NCBI GenBank assembly: GCA_963812675.1 | Contig: CAWEWR010000007.1 | Span: 372,001-436,000 of the forward strand | Source: AP-15 sp963812675 | GTDB lineage: Bacteria; Pseudomonadota; Alphaproteobacteria; ATCC43930; CGMCC-115725 | Reading direction: 5' to 3' | Length of the DNA stretch: 64,000 bases | In this document: positions 50,750 through 59,653 of the stretch, piece by piece | How positions within the stretch are numbered: position 1 is the first letter of the stretch | Layout: each line of letters begins with the position of its first letter | The notes under the pieces: model-generated | The model's database searches: none | What the model saw: only the letters and a program-made list of their open reading frames with translations | What the model was told of the DNA's origin: nothing | Program-made: the position numbers and the translations under genes

Positions 50750-51487
50750 CTATGGCGCGCTGCAACCTAAGGTCAGCAGGTGCCCATACCCCGCAATAGG
50801 CTGACGAACCCCGGCGAGACGAAGCGCGTGCCACATCATTGCGGAGGCGCTGGAAATGACCGGCTTCCCCAGATCCTGCTCCAACAGCTCCAATACCGGC
50901 AATGTCGGCATGCCGGTGCCGCTTAGGAAGACGGCGTCGGCATCGGCCCGGTCGACGAGCCGCGCCAGCCCATAAGCCCGCTCGGCCGTCTCGTCGTAGA
51001 TGTTGGTGACCCCCTGCAGATTGGCAAAATTGACGACCTCTAGGCCGTGCGCTTCCAAATGCGCCTTGCCCTGCAATGTCGTCTGCGCCGAATAGGGCGT
51101 TCCGAGCGCGAGCCGGCGCACATTGAGCCGCTCGAGCGCTCGCAGCACCGACCCGAAGGCCGTGATCACGCGCTTGCCGGTCGATTTCTCGAGCCGAGCC
51201 AGCAGATCGGCTTCACCTTCGCGGCCGAGATAATAGCTGGTCGCAGTATGAGCCACGACGATGACATCCGGCTCGACCGATGCGAGCAGCTCGATGCTGC
51301 CGTCGATATGGTCGATCATCGAGCGAGTTCGCTCGTCCTGGCCTTCGAGGGAGCCGGGAGCCCCGTATGCGGCCATGCGGTGGAAATGCACGGAAACCCC
51401 CTCGGGCGCCAATGCGATCATCTCGGGCTCGACCGTCGGGTTTCCCGGCGGAAGCAGAAACCCAAGTCGCGCCCGCCAACCGATCAT
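50750..51487 (-). CDS. Maleate isomerase/AMDase-like Asp/Glu racemase family protein
   Basis: 245 residues from ATG 51487 (MIGWRARLGFLLPPGNPTVEPEM). The fold matches arylmalonate decarboxylase and maleate cis-trans isomerase. The two catalytic Cys positions appear as Thr/Ser (VVAHTATSYYLG) and Gly (FLSGTGMPT), so neither active-site Cys is present. Reaction therefore unclear. It follows the CoA-transferase gene by 13 bp on the same strand, suggesting a shared catabolic role. Confidence 0.8.
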   Translation of the reverse strand: MIGWRARLGFLLPPGNPTVEPEMIALAPEGVSVHFHRMAAYGAPGSLEGQDERTRSMIDHIDGSIELLASVEPDVIVVAHTATSYYLGREGEADLLARLEKSTGKRVITAFGSVLRALERLNVRRLALGTPYSAQTTLQGKAHLEAHGLEVVNFANLQGVTNIYDETAERAYGLARLVDRADADAVFLSGTGMPTLPVLELLEQDLGKPVISSASAMMWHALRLAGVRQPIAGYGHLLTLGCSAP

Positions 51488-51500
51488 TTCGATGCTCCGG

Positions 51501-52697
51501 TCATATGACGCCGGCCTCGCGCAGCCGTTTGAATTCATCGGGGTCAACCCCGCAAAGCTCTCTCAGCAAAGCGTCAGTGTGCTCGCCGAGGAGTGGTGGG
51601 CGGCTCACCTCGGCCGGCGAGTCCGACAATTTGATCGGGCACCCAACGGTCTTGTAGGTGCCGCGTGTCGGGTAATCGAGATCGAGGATCATCTCGCGCG
51701 CCTTCAGATGCGGATCGGCGAGCACCTCGCCGGTATCCTGGCAGGCGCCGCACGGCACGCCCGCCTCGCCCAACAGTCGCATGACCTCGTGCTTGCTGCG
51801 GCCGCGCGTCCATTCTTCAATAATCGCGTTCAGCGCGTCACGGTTTTCCCAGCGCATCTCCGTCGTATTGAAGCGCGGATCCTCCGCCAATTCAGGCCGG
51901 CCCATCGCCCCTGCCATGGCCGGCCACATCTGCTGCTGCGCCGTGATGAAGACGTAGTCGTTCGGGCCGCCCGGCGCGCAAGGGTAGGTCGTGCCCGGCA
52001 CCCCTTGCCCCATCTGGTTGCCGCGCCGCGGCATCGCCTGGCCGAAGCGCTGATGGTCGCGCAAGCTGACCCGGATCAAATTCACCACGGCGTCCTGCAT
52101 CGATACTTCGACACACTGCCCGCGGCCGGAATGGTGGCGCTGCTGCAGTGCTGCGAGGATGCCGATCGCCATGTGCATTCCGGTGCCGGAATCCCCGATT
52201 GCCGGCACGACAAAAGTCGGCGGGTTCTCCGGGAAACCGGTGATGCTCATCGCGCCGCCCATCGCCTGCGCCACCGGCTCGAAGCTCTTATAAGCGGCAT
52301 AAGGCCCGTAGCTGCCAAAACCCTTGATCGTCGCATAGATCAACCGTCGATTGATCTTCGACAGAACCTCCCAGCCGAGGCCGAGCCGGTTGAGCGCACC
52401 TGGGCTGAAATTCTCGACCAGCACATCCGATTTGGCGATCAGCTGTTTGAACAGCTCCTTGCCGCGGCCGGTCTTCAGATTGAGCGTCAGGCTGCGCTTG
52501 TTGGCGTTGAACAGCAGAAAAAAGAGGCTGTCGCTGCCCTCCCGGTCGCGCATGTTGCGGCGGGCGATGTCACCGCCTTTCGGCTCTTCGAGCTTGATCA
52601 CATCAGCGCCGAGAAAGCCCAGGATCTGCGCGCATGCAGGCCCGGCCTGGTTGTGGGTCATGTCGACCACGCGAATGCCCGACAGCGCCTTGTCCAT
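51501..52697 (-). CDS. CaiB/BaiF (class III) CoA-transferase
   Basis: 398 residues from ATG 52697 (MDKALSGIRVVDMTHNQAGP). GADVIKLEEPKGGDIAR, NANKRSLTLNLKT, catalytic-Asp segment AIGDSGTGMHMAIGI and YPCAPGGPNDYVFI are hallmarks of formyl-CoA- and related transferases. It moves CoA between organic acids. The LLM oxidoreductase gene is 39 bp upstream and the AMDase-like gene is downstream, forming a likely operon. Confidence 0.93.
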   Translation of the reverse strand: MDKALSGIRVVDMTHNQAGPACAQILGFLGADVIKLEEPKGGDIARRNMRDREGSDSLFFLLFNANKRSLTLNLKTGRGKELFKQLIAKSDVLVENFSPGALNRLGLGWEVLSKINRRLIYATIKGFGSYGPYAAYKSFEPVAQAMGGAMSITGFPENPPTFVVPAIGDSGTGMHMAIGILAALQQRHHSGRGQCVEVSMQDAVVNLIRVSLRDHQRFGQAMPRRGNQMGQGVPGTTYPCAPGGPNDYVFITAQQQMWPAMAGAMGRPELAEDPRFNTTEMRWENRDALNAIIEEWTRGRSKHEVMRLLGEAGVPCGACQDTGEVLADPHLKAREMILDLDYPTRGTYKTVGCPIKLSDSPAEVSRPPLLGEHTDALLRELCGVDPDEFKRLREAGVI

Positions 52698-52736
52698 CTC
52701 ATCCTCCCTGGATTGAAGGCCCACTTTATTGGGCTG

Positions 52737-53561
52737 CTAGAGAAAATCGCGGACACGTTCGAGCTCGTCGAGCGCGCCGGCCGGAGAGACGAGGAGAACC
52801 TCGTCGAAGCCGATGCGCTCGAGGCGCTTCAGCCGCTGGCGCGCGTCGTCGGGCAGACAGACCAGCGAGACCTTGGCGCGCTCGGCCAGACTGCCGGCTT
52901 CGGCCCGGGCGTTGAGGTCGACGACGACGTTGGCAAGGACCGCGTTGGTGCCGCCGGCGTCGCGATAAAGGCGCATGCCGTTTTCGAGATCCTCCCAGCT
53001 GCTGTAGAGGCCCGAGGCGATCCAGCCTTGGCACTGCTTTGCGGCATAATTGATCCAGCGCGGGTTGCGCCAAGCGCCGAGCAATACCGGCGGCCCGCCC
53101 TCACATCCGGGCCACGGCGACAAGGTGCCGCCGTTGACCGGCTCGCCGCGCCAGGCCCGCCGCATGATTTCCAGCGAGCTCATCAAGGTACGAAAGCGTT
53201 GATCGTAATTAGCGCCGAGGAGATCGAAATCGGCCTGCGTCGATCCGCTGCCGACGCCGAGACGCAGGCGGCCGCTCGACACTGCCTGAACCGACTGCAC
53301 GCGATGGGCGAGCTCGATCGGGTTGCGCAGCGAGACTTGCAGCACCGCGGTGCCGAGCTCGACCCGCTCGGTCGCGGCGGACAGCACCCCGAGAGCGACG
53401 AGCGGGTCGAGGGTTGGCCGGCCGCGCCCGAGCGAGTTGGTGACCCAGATCCCGGGAAACCCCCTTCTTTCGATCCGGCGGGCATAATCGACGATGCGGC
53501 CCAACGGCCGATCGCGCGGCTCCGTGCCCGGACGCAAAAACGTCACCACGCTTAATCGCAT
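52737..53561 (-). CDS. LLM class (luciferase-like) flavin-dependent oxidoreductase
   Basis: 274 residues from ATG 53561 (MRLSVVTFLRPGTEPRD). TIM-barrel features: GFPGIWVTNSLGRGRPTLDPLVALG, ATERVELGTAVLQV, SSGRLRLGVGSGSTQADF and a C-terminal ERIGFDEVLL. F420- or FMN-dependent; the substrate cannot be deduced. First gene of the LLM, CoA-transferase, AMDase-like unit. Confidence 0.9.
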   Translation of the reverse strand: MRLSVVTFLRPGTEPRDRPLGRIVDYARRIERRGFPGIWVTNSLGRGRPTLDPLVALGVLSAATERVELGTAVLQVSLRNPIELAHRVQSVQAVSSGRLRLGVGSGSTQADFDLLGANYDQRFRTLMSSLEIMRRAWRGEPVNGGTLSPWPGCEGGPPVLLGAWRNPRWINYAAKQCQGWIASGLYSSWEDLENGMRLYRDAGGTNAVLANVVVDLNARAEAGSLAERAKVSLVCLPDDARQRLKRLERIGFDEVLLVSPAGALDELERVRDFL

Positions 53562-53731
53562 AGCTCCTCTCTCGACACGTGCAGCCGGACAACAATGCAT
53601 TTATCCGCGGCGCCCGCCAACTGCCGAATGGTTCGAGTTCGACCTGCCGGCACCTCGGGTTTGCGCGCCGGCACATCTCGCGGCATGCTCTCGCTCGAAA
53701 AAGGCACTCGGCATATTTACGGCAGGGAGCG

Positions 53732-55009
53732 ATGGGCAGGAAGCGATCGGCGGGTGAGGAGCCGGAATTGGCCGCGGGAAACGGTGTCCTGGATCGGCGG
53801 GGTCTGCTCGTCGCCGGGGCTGCTTTGGCCGGCGCGGGGGTAATCCCTGCTCGGCCTGCCTTCGGCGCCGCAGAGCTTTCGGTCGAACCATGGATGACGA
53901 AGCCGGGCGATCCCTTTACCGGTTACGGGCAGCCCTCAAAGTTTGAAGCAAAGATCGTCAGGACGTTTGCGAGTGCGCCGGGCACGACGGGTACCGGCGC
54001 ATCGCGAACACCGCTTCAGCGGCTCAACGGCACGATCACTCCGAACGGCATCCACTTCGAGCGCCACCACTCCGGCATCCCCGACATCGATCCGGCGGCT
54101 CACCGACTGCTGATCCATGGCCTCGTCAAGCGGCCGCTTGTTTTCACCCTTGAGGCGCTCGCCCGATATCCGATGGAGACGCGTATCGCCTTCATAGAAT
54201 GCGGCGGCAACACCGGCGCTCTTTACCAGAAGGAGCCGGCCCAGTTCGACTTGCAAGCCAGCCACGGGCTACTGTCCTGTGCCGAGTGGACCGGTGTCAG
54301 GCTCGCGCTCCTCCTCGAGGAAGCGGGTGTCGAGCCGCAAGCACAGTGGCTGCTCGCGGAGGGCGCCGACGCGGCCGGCATGAGCCGCAGCGTCCCGATG
54401 AAGGCGGTGGACGAAGCATTGGTTGCGCTCTACCAGAATGGCGAGCGCGTCCGGCCGTCGAACGGCTATCCGCTGCGCCTGCTGTTGCCCGGCTATGAAG
54501 GCAACATGAACGTCAAATGGCTGCGGCGAATCAAGGTCACCGCAGGCCCCACCATGACAAAGGACGAGACCTCCAAATATACCATCCTGTTGCCCAGCGG
54601 TAAGTCCTTGCAATTCGTCTTCCCGATCGAAACCAAATCGGTGATCACTCATCCCTCGCCGGGTTTGACCCTGAAGGGTGCCGGCCTTTACGAAATCTCG
54701 GGCCTCGCCTGGTCCGGTTACGGCAACATAAGTCGGGTCGAGGTCTCGGCTGACGGCGGAAAAAGCTGGGCCCCGGCGGCGTTGCAGGAGCCGGTCTTGC
54801 CAAAGGCGCTGACCCGGTTCCGCATCCCGTGGCGCTGGGACGGCGGCCCGGCAGTGCTGCAGAGCCGCGCGACGGACGCCTCCGGCTATGTCCAGCCGAC
54901 GCGTGACGCATTGATCGCCGAACGCGGCACGAAGACGTTCTATCACTTCAACGGCATCACCAGCTGGGCGATCGGCGAGCACGGGGAGATCCGGCATGTC
55001 TATGCGTAG
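53732..55009 (+). CDS. soxC: SoxC-like sulfite/sulfane dehydrogenase molybdoprotein
   Basis: 425 residues from ATG 53732. Tat-like signal DRRGLLVAGAALAGAG, then the sulfite-oxidase fold: TPLQRLNGTITPNGIHFERHHSG, the Mo-ligand Cys in FIECGGNTGALY, and a C-terminal dimerisation domain (VEVSADGGKSW, WRWDGGP). It oxidises sulfur compounds in the periplasm. The cytochrome gene overlaps its 3' end by 14 bp. SoxAXYZB genes are not in the window. Confidence 0.9.
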   Translation: MGRKRSAGEEPELAAGNGVLDRRGLLVAGAALAGAGVIPARPAFGAAELSVEPWMTKPGDPFTGYGQPSKFEAKIVRTFASAPGTTGTGASRTPLQRLNGTITPNGIHFERHHSGIPDIDPAAHRLLIHGLVKRPLVFTLEALARYPMETRIAFIECGGNTGALYQKEPAQFDLQASHGLLSCAEWTGVRLALLLEEAGVEPQAQWLLAEGADAAGMSRSVPMKAVDEALVALYQNGERVRPSNGYPLRLLLPGYEGNMNVKWLRRIKVTAGPTMTKDETSKYTILLPSGKSLQFVFPIETKSVITHPSPGLTLKGAGLYEISGLAWSGYGNISRVEVSADGGKSWAPAALQEPVLPKALTRFRIPWRWDGGPAVLQSRATDASGYVQPTRDALIAERGTKTFYHFNGITSWAIGEHGEIRHVYA

Positions 55010-55523
55010 GCATTTGAGCGCCGCGTCGGCATTGCTCGTTGTATCGACGGTCGCGCTCGCGGAGACGCCCGATCTCGGGCATCCCGCAACACCCGAAGAA
55101 ATCGCCGTATGGGACATCAGCATCGGCCCCGACGGCGCCGGCCTGCCGCCCGGCAGCGGGAGCCCGCAGCAAGGCGAAGCGGTCTATGTCGCAAAATGCC
55201 TGCCCTGCCACGGCGAGAAGGGGTCCGGCAAGCCCAATGATCAGCTGGTCGGCGGGCTCGGCACGCTGACCGGCGATCAGCCACCCGTGAGGACCGTGGG
55301 CAGTTTTTGGCCTTATGCAACGACATTGTTCGACTATGTGCGCCGCGCGATGCCGGCCAATGCGCCGAGATCGCTGAGCGATGACGAGGTCTACGCGGTC
55401 TGCGCCTACATCCTTCAGCTGAACGGCATCATCGCCGAGAACGCGGTCATGAACGCACAGACCTTGGCAAAGGTGCAGATGCCGAACCGCGACGGCTTCG
55501 TTCCCTTCTCTCGCCAGAAATAG
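54996..55523 (+). CDS. soxD: SoxD-like c-type cytochrome
   Basis: 175 residues. Signal (about 1-22), then a single haem site CLPCHGEKG and the distal Met region MPANAPRSLSDDEVYAVCAYILQLN; MPNRDGFVPF ends as in SoxD. It takes electrons from the SoxC-like molybdoprotein. Overlap with soxC supports a complex. A shorter form than two-haem SoxD of Paracoccus; a SorB-like role is possible. Confidence 0.88.
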   Translation: MSMRRHLSAASALLVVSTVALAETPDLGHPATPEEIAVWDISIGPDGAGLPPGSGSPQQGEAVYVAKCLPCHGEKGSGKPNDQLVGGLGTLTGDQPPVRTVGSFWPYATTLFDYVRRAMPANAPRSLSDDEVYAVCAYILQLNGIIAENAVMNAQTLAKVQMPNRDGFVPFSRQK

Positions 55524-55540
55524 GCGCGATCACGACGACC

Positions 55541-56629
55541 ATGGACTTTGCCTTCGCTCCGCTCTCGATTTCGACACGACGCAAACTAACTTCGATCCTG
55601 TTGGCCGTCGTGATCTTTGCGGTATTGGCCTGGTTGGTGACCAGGGCCAACGGCCGTCCTGGCATGTTCGGCGTTGTCAATGCCATCCTCGTCGGCATCG
55701 GGGTCGGTCTCTTTGAGGAATTTTATGTCCAAAGCCTGCGGGGCCGGTGGTTCCGAAATATCCATCCACTGCGCGCGATGGTGGTTTACACGATTGTGGT
55801 GGTCATCCTCTTCCTAATCGCCATCCATGTCACTCACGTGATCCTTTGGCCATTTTACAAACTTCCGGTGCCGTATGGCCGGCTGCCGGTGGTGATCCCG
55901 GTGGTAATTGCGTTTTCCGTTATTGGCATCGTCGTGATGCGAACGGCTCATTTCATCGGTATCGAAACCTTGTTCCACCTCACGGTCGGCACCTACCACC
56001 GGCCAGTGCTGCAGGAAAAGGTCCTCGTGTTCCTAGACATCAACAATTCCACAGCACTCGCCGAGGAGCTGGGCGCGGTTCGCACGAAAGCGCTGGTCGG
56101 CAAATTTCTCTTCGACATTTCCAAGCCGATCACCGACCACGGCGGCGAGATCTACCTGTACAAGGGCGACGGCTTGATTGCGCTGTGGGATTGGCGCGAG
56201 GCAATCAGAGATAGCAGGATCTTGCGGACGATCGACGCCGTCTTCGCGACGATCCGGCGAGAGCGGCGCGAGTATATGGAGCAGTTTGGCGTCGTCCCAT
56301 CGTTTCGGATCGGAGTCCATGGCGGCGAGGTCGTGGTCAGCGAGCAGGGCGACACCAAGCGTGCCATCGGGATCTACGGCACCACGATCAATATCGCGGC
56401 CCGTATAGAGGAAGCGGCAAAGACACACAGTGTCGCGTGTGCAATTTCCGGGGATGTCGCCGAAAACCTACGCGGCGACGAAGCGCGACTGATCCCGATC
56501 GGCCATGAGAAGATCAGGGGAAGCGCGGTAGAAATCCCGATTTACGAATACCGAGTCGCCGGCGAGGGCTGTGTCAATGCGGTTCGGCAGGTCCGGCTTC
56601 AAGCCTCGCCTTCGGCAGAGCCGGACTAA
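55541..56629 (+). CDS. Membrane-bound class III nucleotide cyclase with unusual base-site residues
   Basis: 362 residues. Four membrane helices (about 14-34, 44-62, 82-102, 113-134), then a class III catalytic domain with metal Asp in FLDINNSTALAEEL and GDGLIALWDW, and NIAARIE. At the purine-specifying positions EIYLYKGDG and KRAIGIYG put Leu and Ala where ATP cyclases have Lys and Asp/Thr. The nucleotide product is therefore uncertain. It starts 17 bp after soxD, suggesting cotranscription. Confidence 0.85.
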   Translation: MDFAFAPLSISTRRKLTSILLAVVIFAVLAWLVTRANGRPGMFGVVNAILVGIGVGLFEEFYVQSLRGRWFRNIHPLRAMVVYTIVVVILFLIAIHVTHVILWPFYKLPVPYGRLPVVIPVVIAFSVIGIVVMRTAHFIGIETLFHLTVGTYHRPVLQEKVLVFLDINNSTALAEELGAVRTKALVGKFLFDISKPITDHGGEIYLYKGDGLIALWDWREAIRDSRILRTIDAVFATIRRERREYMEQFGVVPSFRIGVHGGEVVVSEQGDTKRAIGIYGTTINIAARIEEAAKTHSVACAISGDVAENLRGDEARLIPIGHEKIRGSAVEIPIYEYRVAGEGCVNAVRQVRLQASPSAEPD

Positions 56630-56717
56630 AAACCGCCCCTTTCGGTAAGCCGCCGATTTGTCGTATGACCTGACCAACATTGCGCCGCGAAACAACACAA
56701 GAACGGAGGCTTACGTC

Positions 56718-57713
56718 ATGGGTAGACACCGTGCGTTGCAGCTCGCCATGGCAGCATTGCTGCTTGGCCTGGTCGGCGCAGGCGCCAAAGCGGCGGACCA
56801 AAAGATGGTGTTCAAAGCATCCGACGTGCATCCCGAAGGCTATCCGACCGTCCAGGCGGTCGAGAACATGGGGAAAAAGCTCGAAGCGGCGACCGGCGGG
56901 CGGCTCAGCATCCAGATGTATGCCTCGATGCAATTGGGCGGGGAGAAGGAGGCGATCGAGCAGGCGCAGGTCGGCGCTTTGCAGCTCGCGCGGGTCAGCG
57001 TCGGGGCATTGGGGCCGGTCGTCGACGACCTCAACGTCTTCAACCTGCCGTTCCTCTTTCGCAGCACCGAGCATATGGAAAAAATCATTGACGGCCCGAT
57101 CGGCCAGGAGCTGCTCGACAAGGTCAGCAACAACCCCAATACGCGGTTGATCGGCCTCGCCTGGATGGATGCCGGCGCGCGCAGCGTCTACGACACGAAA
57201 AAGCCGATCAAGAGCATCGACGATCTGAAGGGGCTGAAGGTGCGCGTCATGGGCAACCCGATGTTCGTCGACATGATGAACGCGCTCGGCGGCAATGGCG
57301 TCGCGATGGGGTATGACCAGGTATTCAGCGCGTTGCAGACCGGCGTCGTCGACGGCGCCGAGAACAACCCGCCGAGCTTTGTCTTCGACAACCATTACCA
57401 GGTCGCCAAGTATTACACTTTGACCGAGCATTTGATCGTGCCCGAGATCCTCGTATTCTCGCGCGCCACCTGGGACGGGCTCTCGAAAGACGACCAGGCG
57501 CTGGTCAAAAAGCTGGCGCGCGAGGCGCAACTGGACGAACGCCAGCTATGGAAGAAAGTCGAAGACGAGGCGATGGCCAAGATGAAGTCCTCGGGCATCG
57601 AAGTCGATATGGTCCCCGACAAGGCGCCGTTCGAAGCTGCGGTAAAGCCGGTCTGGGACAAATACGGCGCCAAATACAGCGAGCTGATCAAGCGCATTCA
57701 GGCAGTGAACTAA
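56718..57713 (+). CDS. dctP: TRAP transporter substrate-binding protein
   Basis: 331 residues from ATG 56718 (MGRHRALQLAMAALLLG). Signal peptide, then the DctP fold: FKASDVHPEGYPTVQA, GGEKEAIEQAQVGALQLARVS, LKGLKVRVMGNPMF, and VDGAENNPPSF with the conserved Arg-equivalent region. Binds a carboxylate in the periplasm for the DctQM partners. AACGGAGGC lies upstream. Substrate unknown. Confidence 0.93.
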   Translation: MGRHRALQLAMAALLLGLVGAGAKAADQKMVFKASDVHPEGYPTVQAVENMGKKLEAATGGRLSIQMYASMQLGGEKEAIEQAQVGALQLARVSVGALGPVVDDLNVFNLPFLFRSTEHMEKIIDGPIGQELLDKVSNNPNTRLIGLAWMDAGARSVYDTKKPIKSIDDLKGLKVRVMGNPMFVDMMNALGGNGVAMGYDQVFSALQTGVVDGAENNPPSFVFDNHYQVAKYYTLTEHLIVPEILVFSRATWDGLSKDDQALVKKLAREAQLDERQLWKKVEDEAMAKMKSSGIEVDMVPDKAPFEAAVKPVWDKYGAKYSELIKRIQAVN

Positions 57714-57757
57714 TTATCGCCACTTTTTATGCGGGCAGCCAGGCTCCTGCGCGAATC

Positions 57758-57851
57758 GCCCCCACCCTTCCCTCCCCCGCTCGCGGGGGAGGGTTGAGAA
57801 CACCGCGTTCCCCTCCCTCCCCCGCTGGCGGGGGAGGGTTAGGGTGGGGGC
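57758..57851. repeat. Dispersed palindromic repeat between dctP and dctQ
   Basis: 94 bp with outer arms GCCCCCACCC and GGGTGGGGGC and two inner stem-loops, CCCTCCCCCGCTCGCGGGGG and CCTCCCCCGCTGGCGGGGG. Lies in the 155-bp dctP-dctQ gap. In RNA it would form strong hairpins that could lower or protect downstream message. Confidence 0.9.
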
Positions 57852-57868
57852 GGCTCTACCGCACCGCA

Positions 57869-58345
57869 ATGGACGCGCTCTACCGCTTCTGCGTCATCGT
57901 CGCCGGAGGGGCTTTGGTGCTGATCTCGGCGGTGATCCCGTGGGGCGTCTTTACCCGTTATGTGCTGAACAGTGCGGCGTCCTGGCCCGAACCGATGGCG
58001 ATTTTATTGACGATCGTCCTGACATTTTTCGGCGCCGCGGCCTGCTATCGCGCCGGCACACATATGAGCGTTTCGGTGTTGGTGCGGGCCCTTTCCCCAC
58101 CAGTGCGGCGAGTCGTCGAACCATTCGCCGAAGGGCTGGTCGCACTGGTCAGCTTGTTCATGGTGGTCTGGGGTGCGCGATTGGTCGGCACGACTTGGCA
58201 CCAGTCGATCGCCGAGTTTCCCGCATTGTCGGTCGGGCTCACTTACCTCCCAATCCCGACGGGCGGCGCCGTCACCCTGCTCTTCGTCGCCGAGCGCCTG
58301 CTGATCGGACGCCCGCCACAGGCCGGCGAACCGGCTCCACACTGA
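57869..58345 (+). CDS. dctQ: TRAP transporter small membrane subunit
   Basis: 158 residues from ATG 57869 (MDALYRFCVIVAGGALV) with four helices; SAASWPEPMAILLTIVLTFFGAA and FAEGLVALVSLFMVVWGARLV match DctQ. It bridges the binding protein and the large permease. An in-frame reading upstream is open but its residues come from the repeat and are rejected. The dctM gene follows by 18 bp. Confidence 0.92.
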   Translation: MDALYRFCVIVAGGALVLISAVIPWGVFTRYVLNSAASWPEPMAILLTIVLTFFGAAACYRAGTHMSVSVLVRALSPPVRRVVEPFAEGLVALVSLFMVVWGARLVGTTWHQSIAEFPALSVGLTYLPIPTGGAVTLLFVAERLLIGRPPQAGEPAPH

Positions 58346-58363
58346 CGCAAAGCGAACTGCCAA

Positions 58364-59653
58364 ATGGAAATCCTGATTGTCGTCGGGACCCTCCTCGTCT
58401 GCTTTGCGCTCGGTGTGCCGATCGCCTATGCGCTCGGCCTCGGCGCGCTTGCCGGCGCCTATTGGATCGGCATCCCGCTCGAGGCGGTAATGCTTCAGGT
58501 GTCGAGCGGGGTCAGCAAGTTCGCGATGCTGACGATTCCGTTCTTCGTGCTGGCCGGCGCGATCATGGCGGAAGGCGGCATGGCGCGCCGCCTTGTAGCC
58601 TTCGCCAATGTTCTGGTGGGGCTGGTCCGCGTCCGCGGCGGATTGTCGGCGGTCAACGTCCTCGCGACGACGTTCCTCAGCGGCATCTCCGGCTCGGCAG
58701 TGGCCGACACCTCGGCGATCGGCTCGGTGATGATCCCGCAGATGGAACAGACCGGCTATCCGCGCGTCTTTGCGACCAATGTGACGATCAGCGCTTCGGT
58801 GCAGGCATTGCTCGTGCCGCCGAGCCACAACGCGGTGATCTACTCCCTCGCCACCGGCGGCACGATCTCGATCATCAGCCTTTTCATGGCCGGGGTCATG
58901 CCGGGGCTGTTGCTCGGCGCCTCCCTCGTCGTGCTGTGCCTGGTGCTCGCCTACCGCAACGGTCACCCGCGCGGCGAGACCGTGCCATTGCGCCAGGCGG
59001 TCAAGATCGCCATCGACGCCCTTTGGGGGCTCGTCACATTGGCGATCATCCTCGGCGGCATTCTCGGCGGGGTGTTCACCGCGATCGAGGCCGGCGCCGT
59101 CGCCTGTATCTGGGCCTTCTTCGTGACGATGTTCATCTATCGCGACTACCGCTGGCGCGACTTGCCCGAGCTGATCCACCGCACGGTGCGTACCGTGGCG
59201 ATGGTCATGACCCTAATCGCCTTCGCGTCGAGCGTCGGCTACGTCATGGCGCTGATGCAGGTGCCGGCACGGGTCACGGCATTGTTGCTGACTTTGTCGA
59301 GCGACAAGAACGTGATCCTGTTCCTGATCAACATTCTGCTGCTGGTGCTCGGCTGCCTGTTGGACATGGCGCCCTCGATCCTCATCGTCACGCCGATCCT
59401 CTTACCGGTCGTCATGAAGTTCGGCGTCGATCCGGTGCATTTCGGCATGATCATGCTGCTCAACCTGGGCATCGGCTTGTGCCACCCGCCAGTCGGTGCG
59501 ATCCTCTTCGTCGGCTGCGCCGTCGGCCGGGTCACGATCGAGCAGGTCGTGCGCGAGATCTGGCCTTTTTATGGCGTGATGTTCTTCGTGCTGATGCTGG
59601 TCACCTACATCCCGTCCGTCTCATTATGGCTGCCGCGGATGCTCGGATTGTGA
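58364..59653 (+). CDS. dctM: TRAP transporter large permease
   Basis: 429 residues with about twelve helices; SSGVSKFAMLTIPFFVLAGAIM, SGISGSAVADTSAIGSVMIPQM and MAPSILIVTPILLPV are DctM signatures. Sodium-driven uptake with DctPQ. Adjacent genes do not identify the substrate; the CoA-transferase and esterase suggest a carboxylate or ester. Confidence 0.94.
   Translation: MEILIVVGTLLVCFALGVPIAYALGLGALAGAYWIGIPLEAVMLQVSSGVSKFAMLTIPFFVLAGAIMAEGGMARRLVAFANVLVGLVRVRGGLSAVNVLATTFLSGISGSAVADTSAIGSVMIPQMEQTGYPRVFATNVTISASVQALLVPPSHNAVIYSLATGGTISIISLFMAGVMPGLLLGASLVVLCLVLAYRNGHPRGETVPLRQAVKIAIDALWGLVTLAIILGGILGGVFTAIEAGAVACIWAFFVTMFIYRDYRWRDLPELIHRTVRTVAMVMTLIAFASSVGYVMALMQVPARVTALLLTLSSDKNVILFLINILLLVLGCLLDMAPSILIVTPILLPVVMKFGVDPVHFGMIMLLNLGIGLCHPPVGAILFVGCAVGRVTIEQVVREIWPFYGVMFFVLMLVTYIPSVSLWLPRMLGL

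Noticed and set aside
38727..57851. CRISPR-like interpretation of the palindromic repeats
   Set aside because: Copies are dispersed over kilobases, not regularly spaced with unique spacers, and no cas genes occur.
57548..57868. N-terminal extension of dctQ through the palindromic repeat
   Set aside because: Residues come from the repeat and the end of dctP; DctQ similarity begins at the ATG at 57869.
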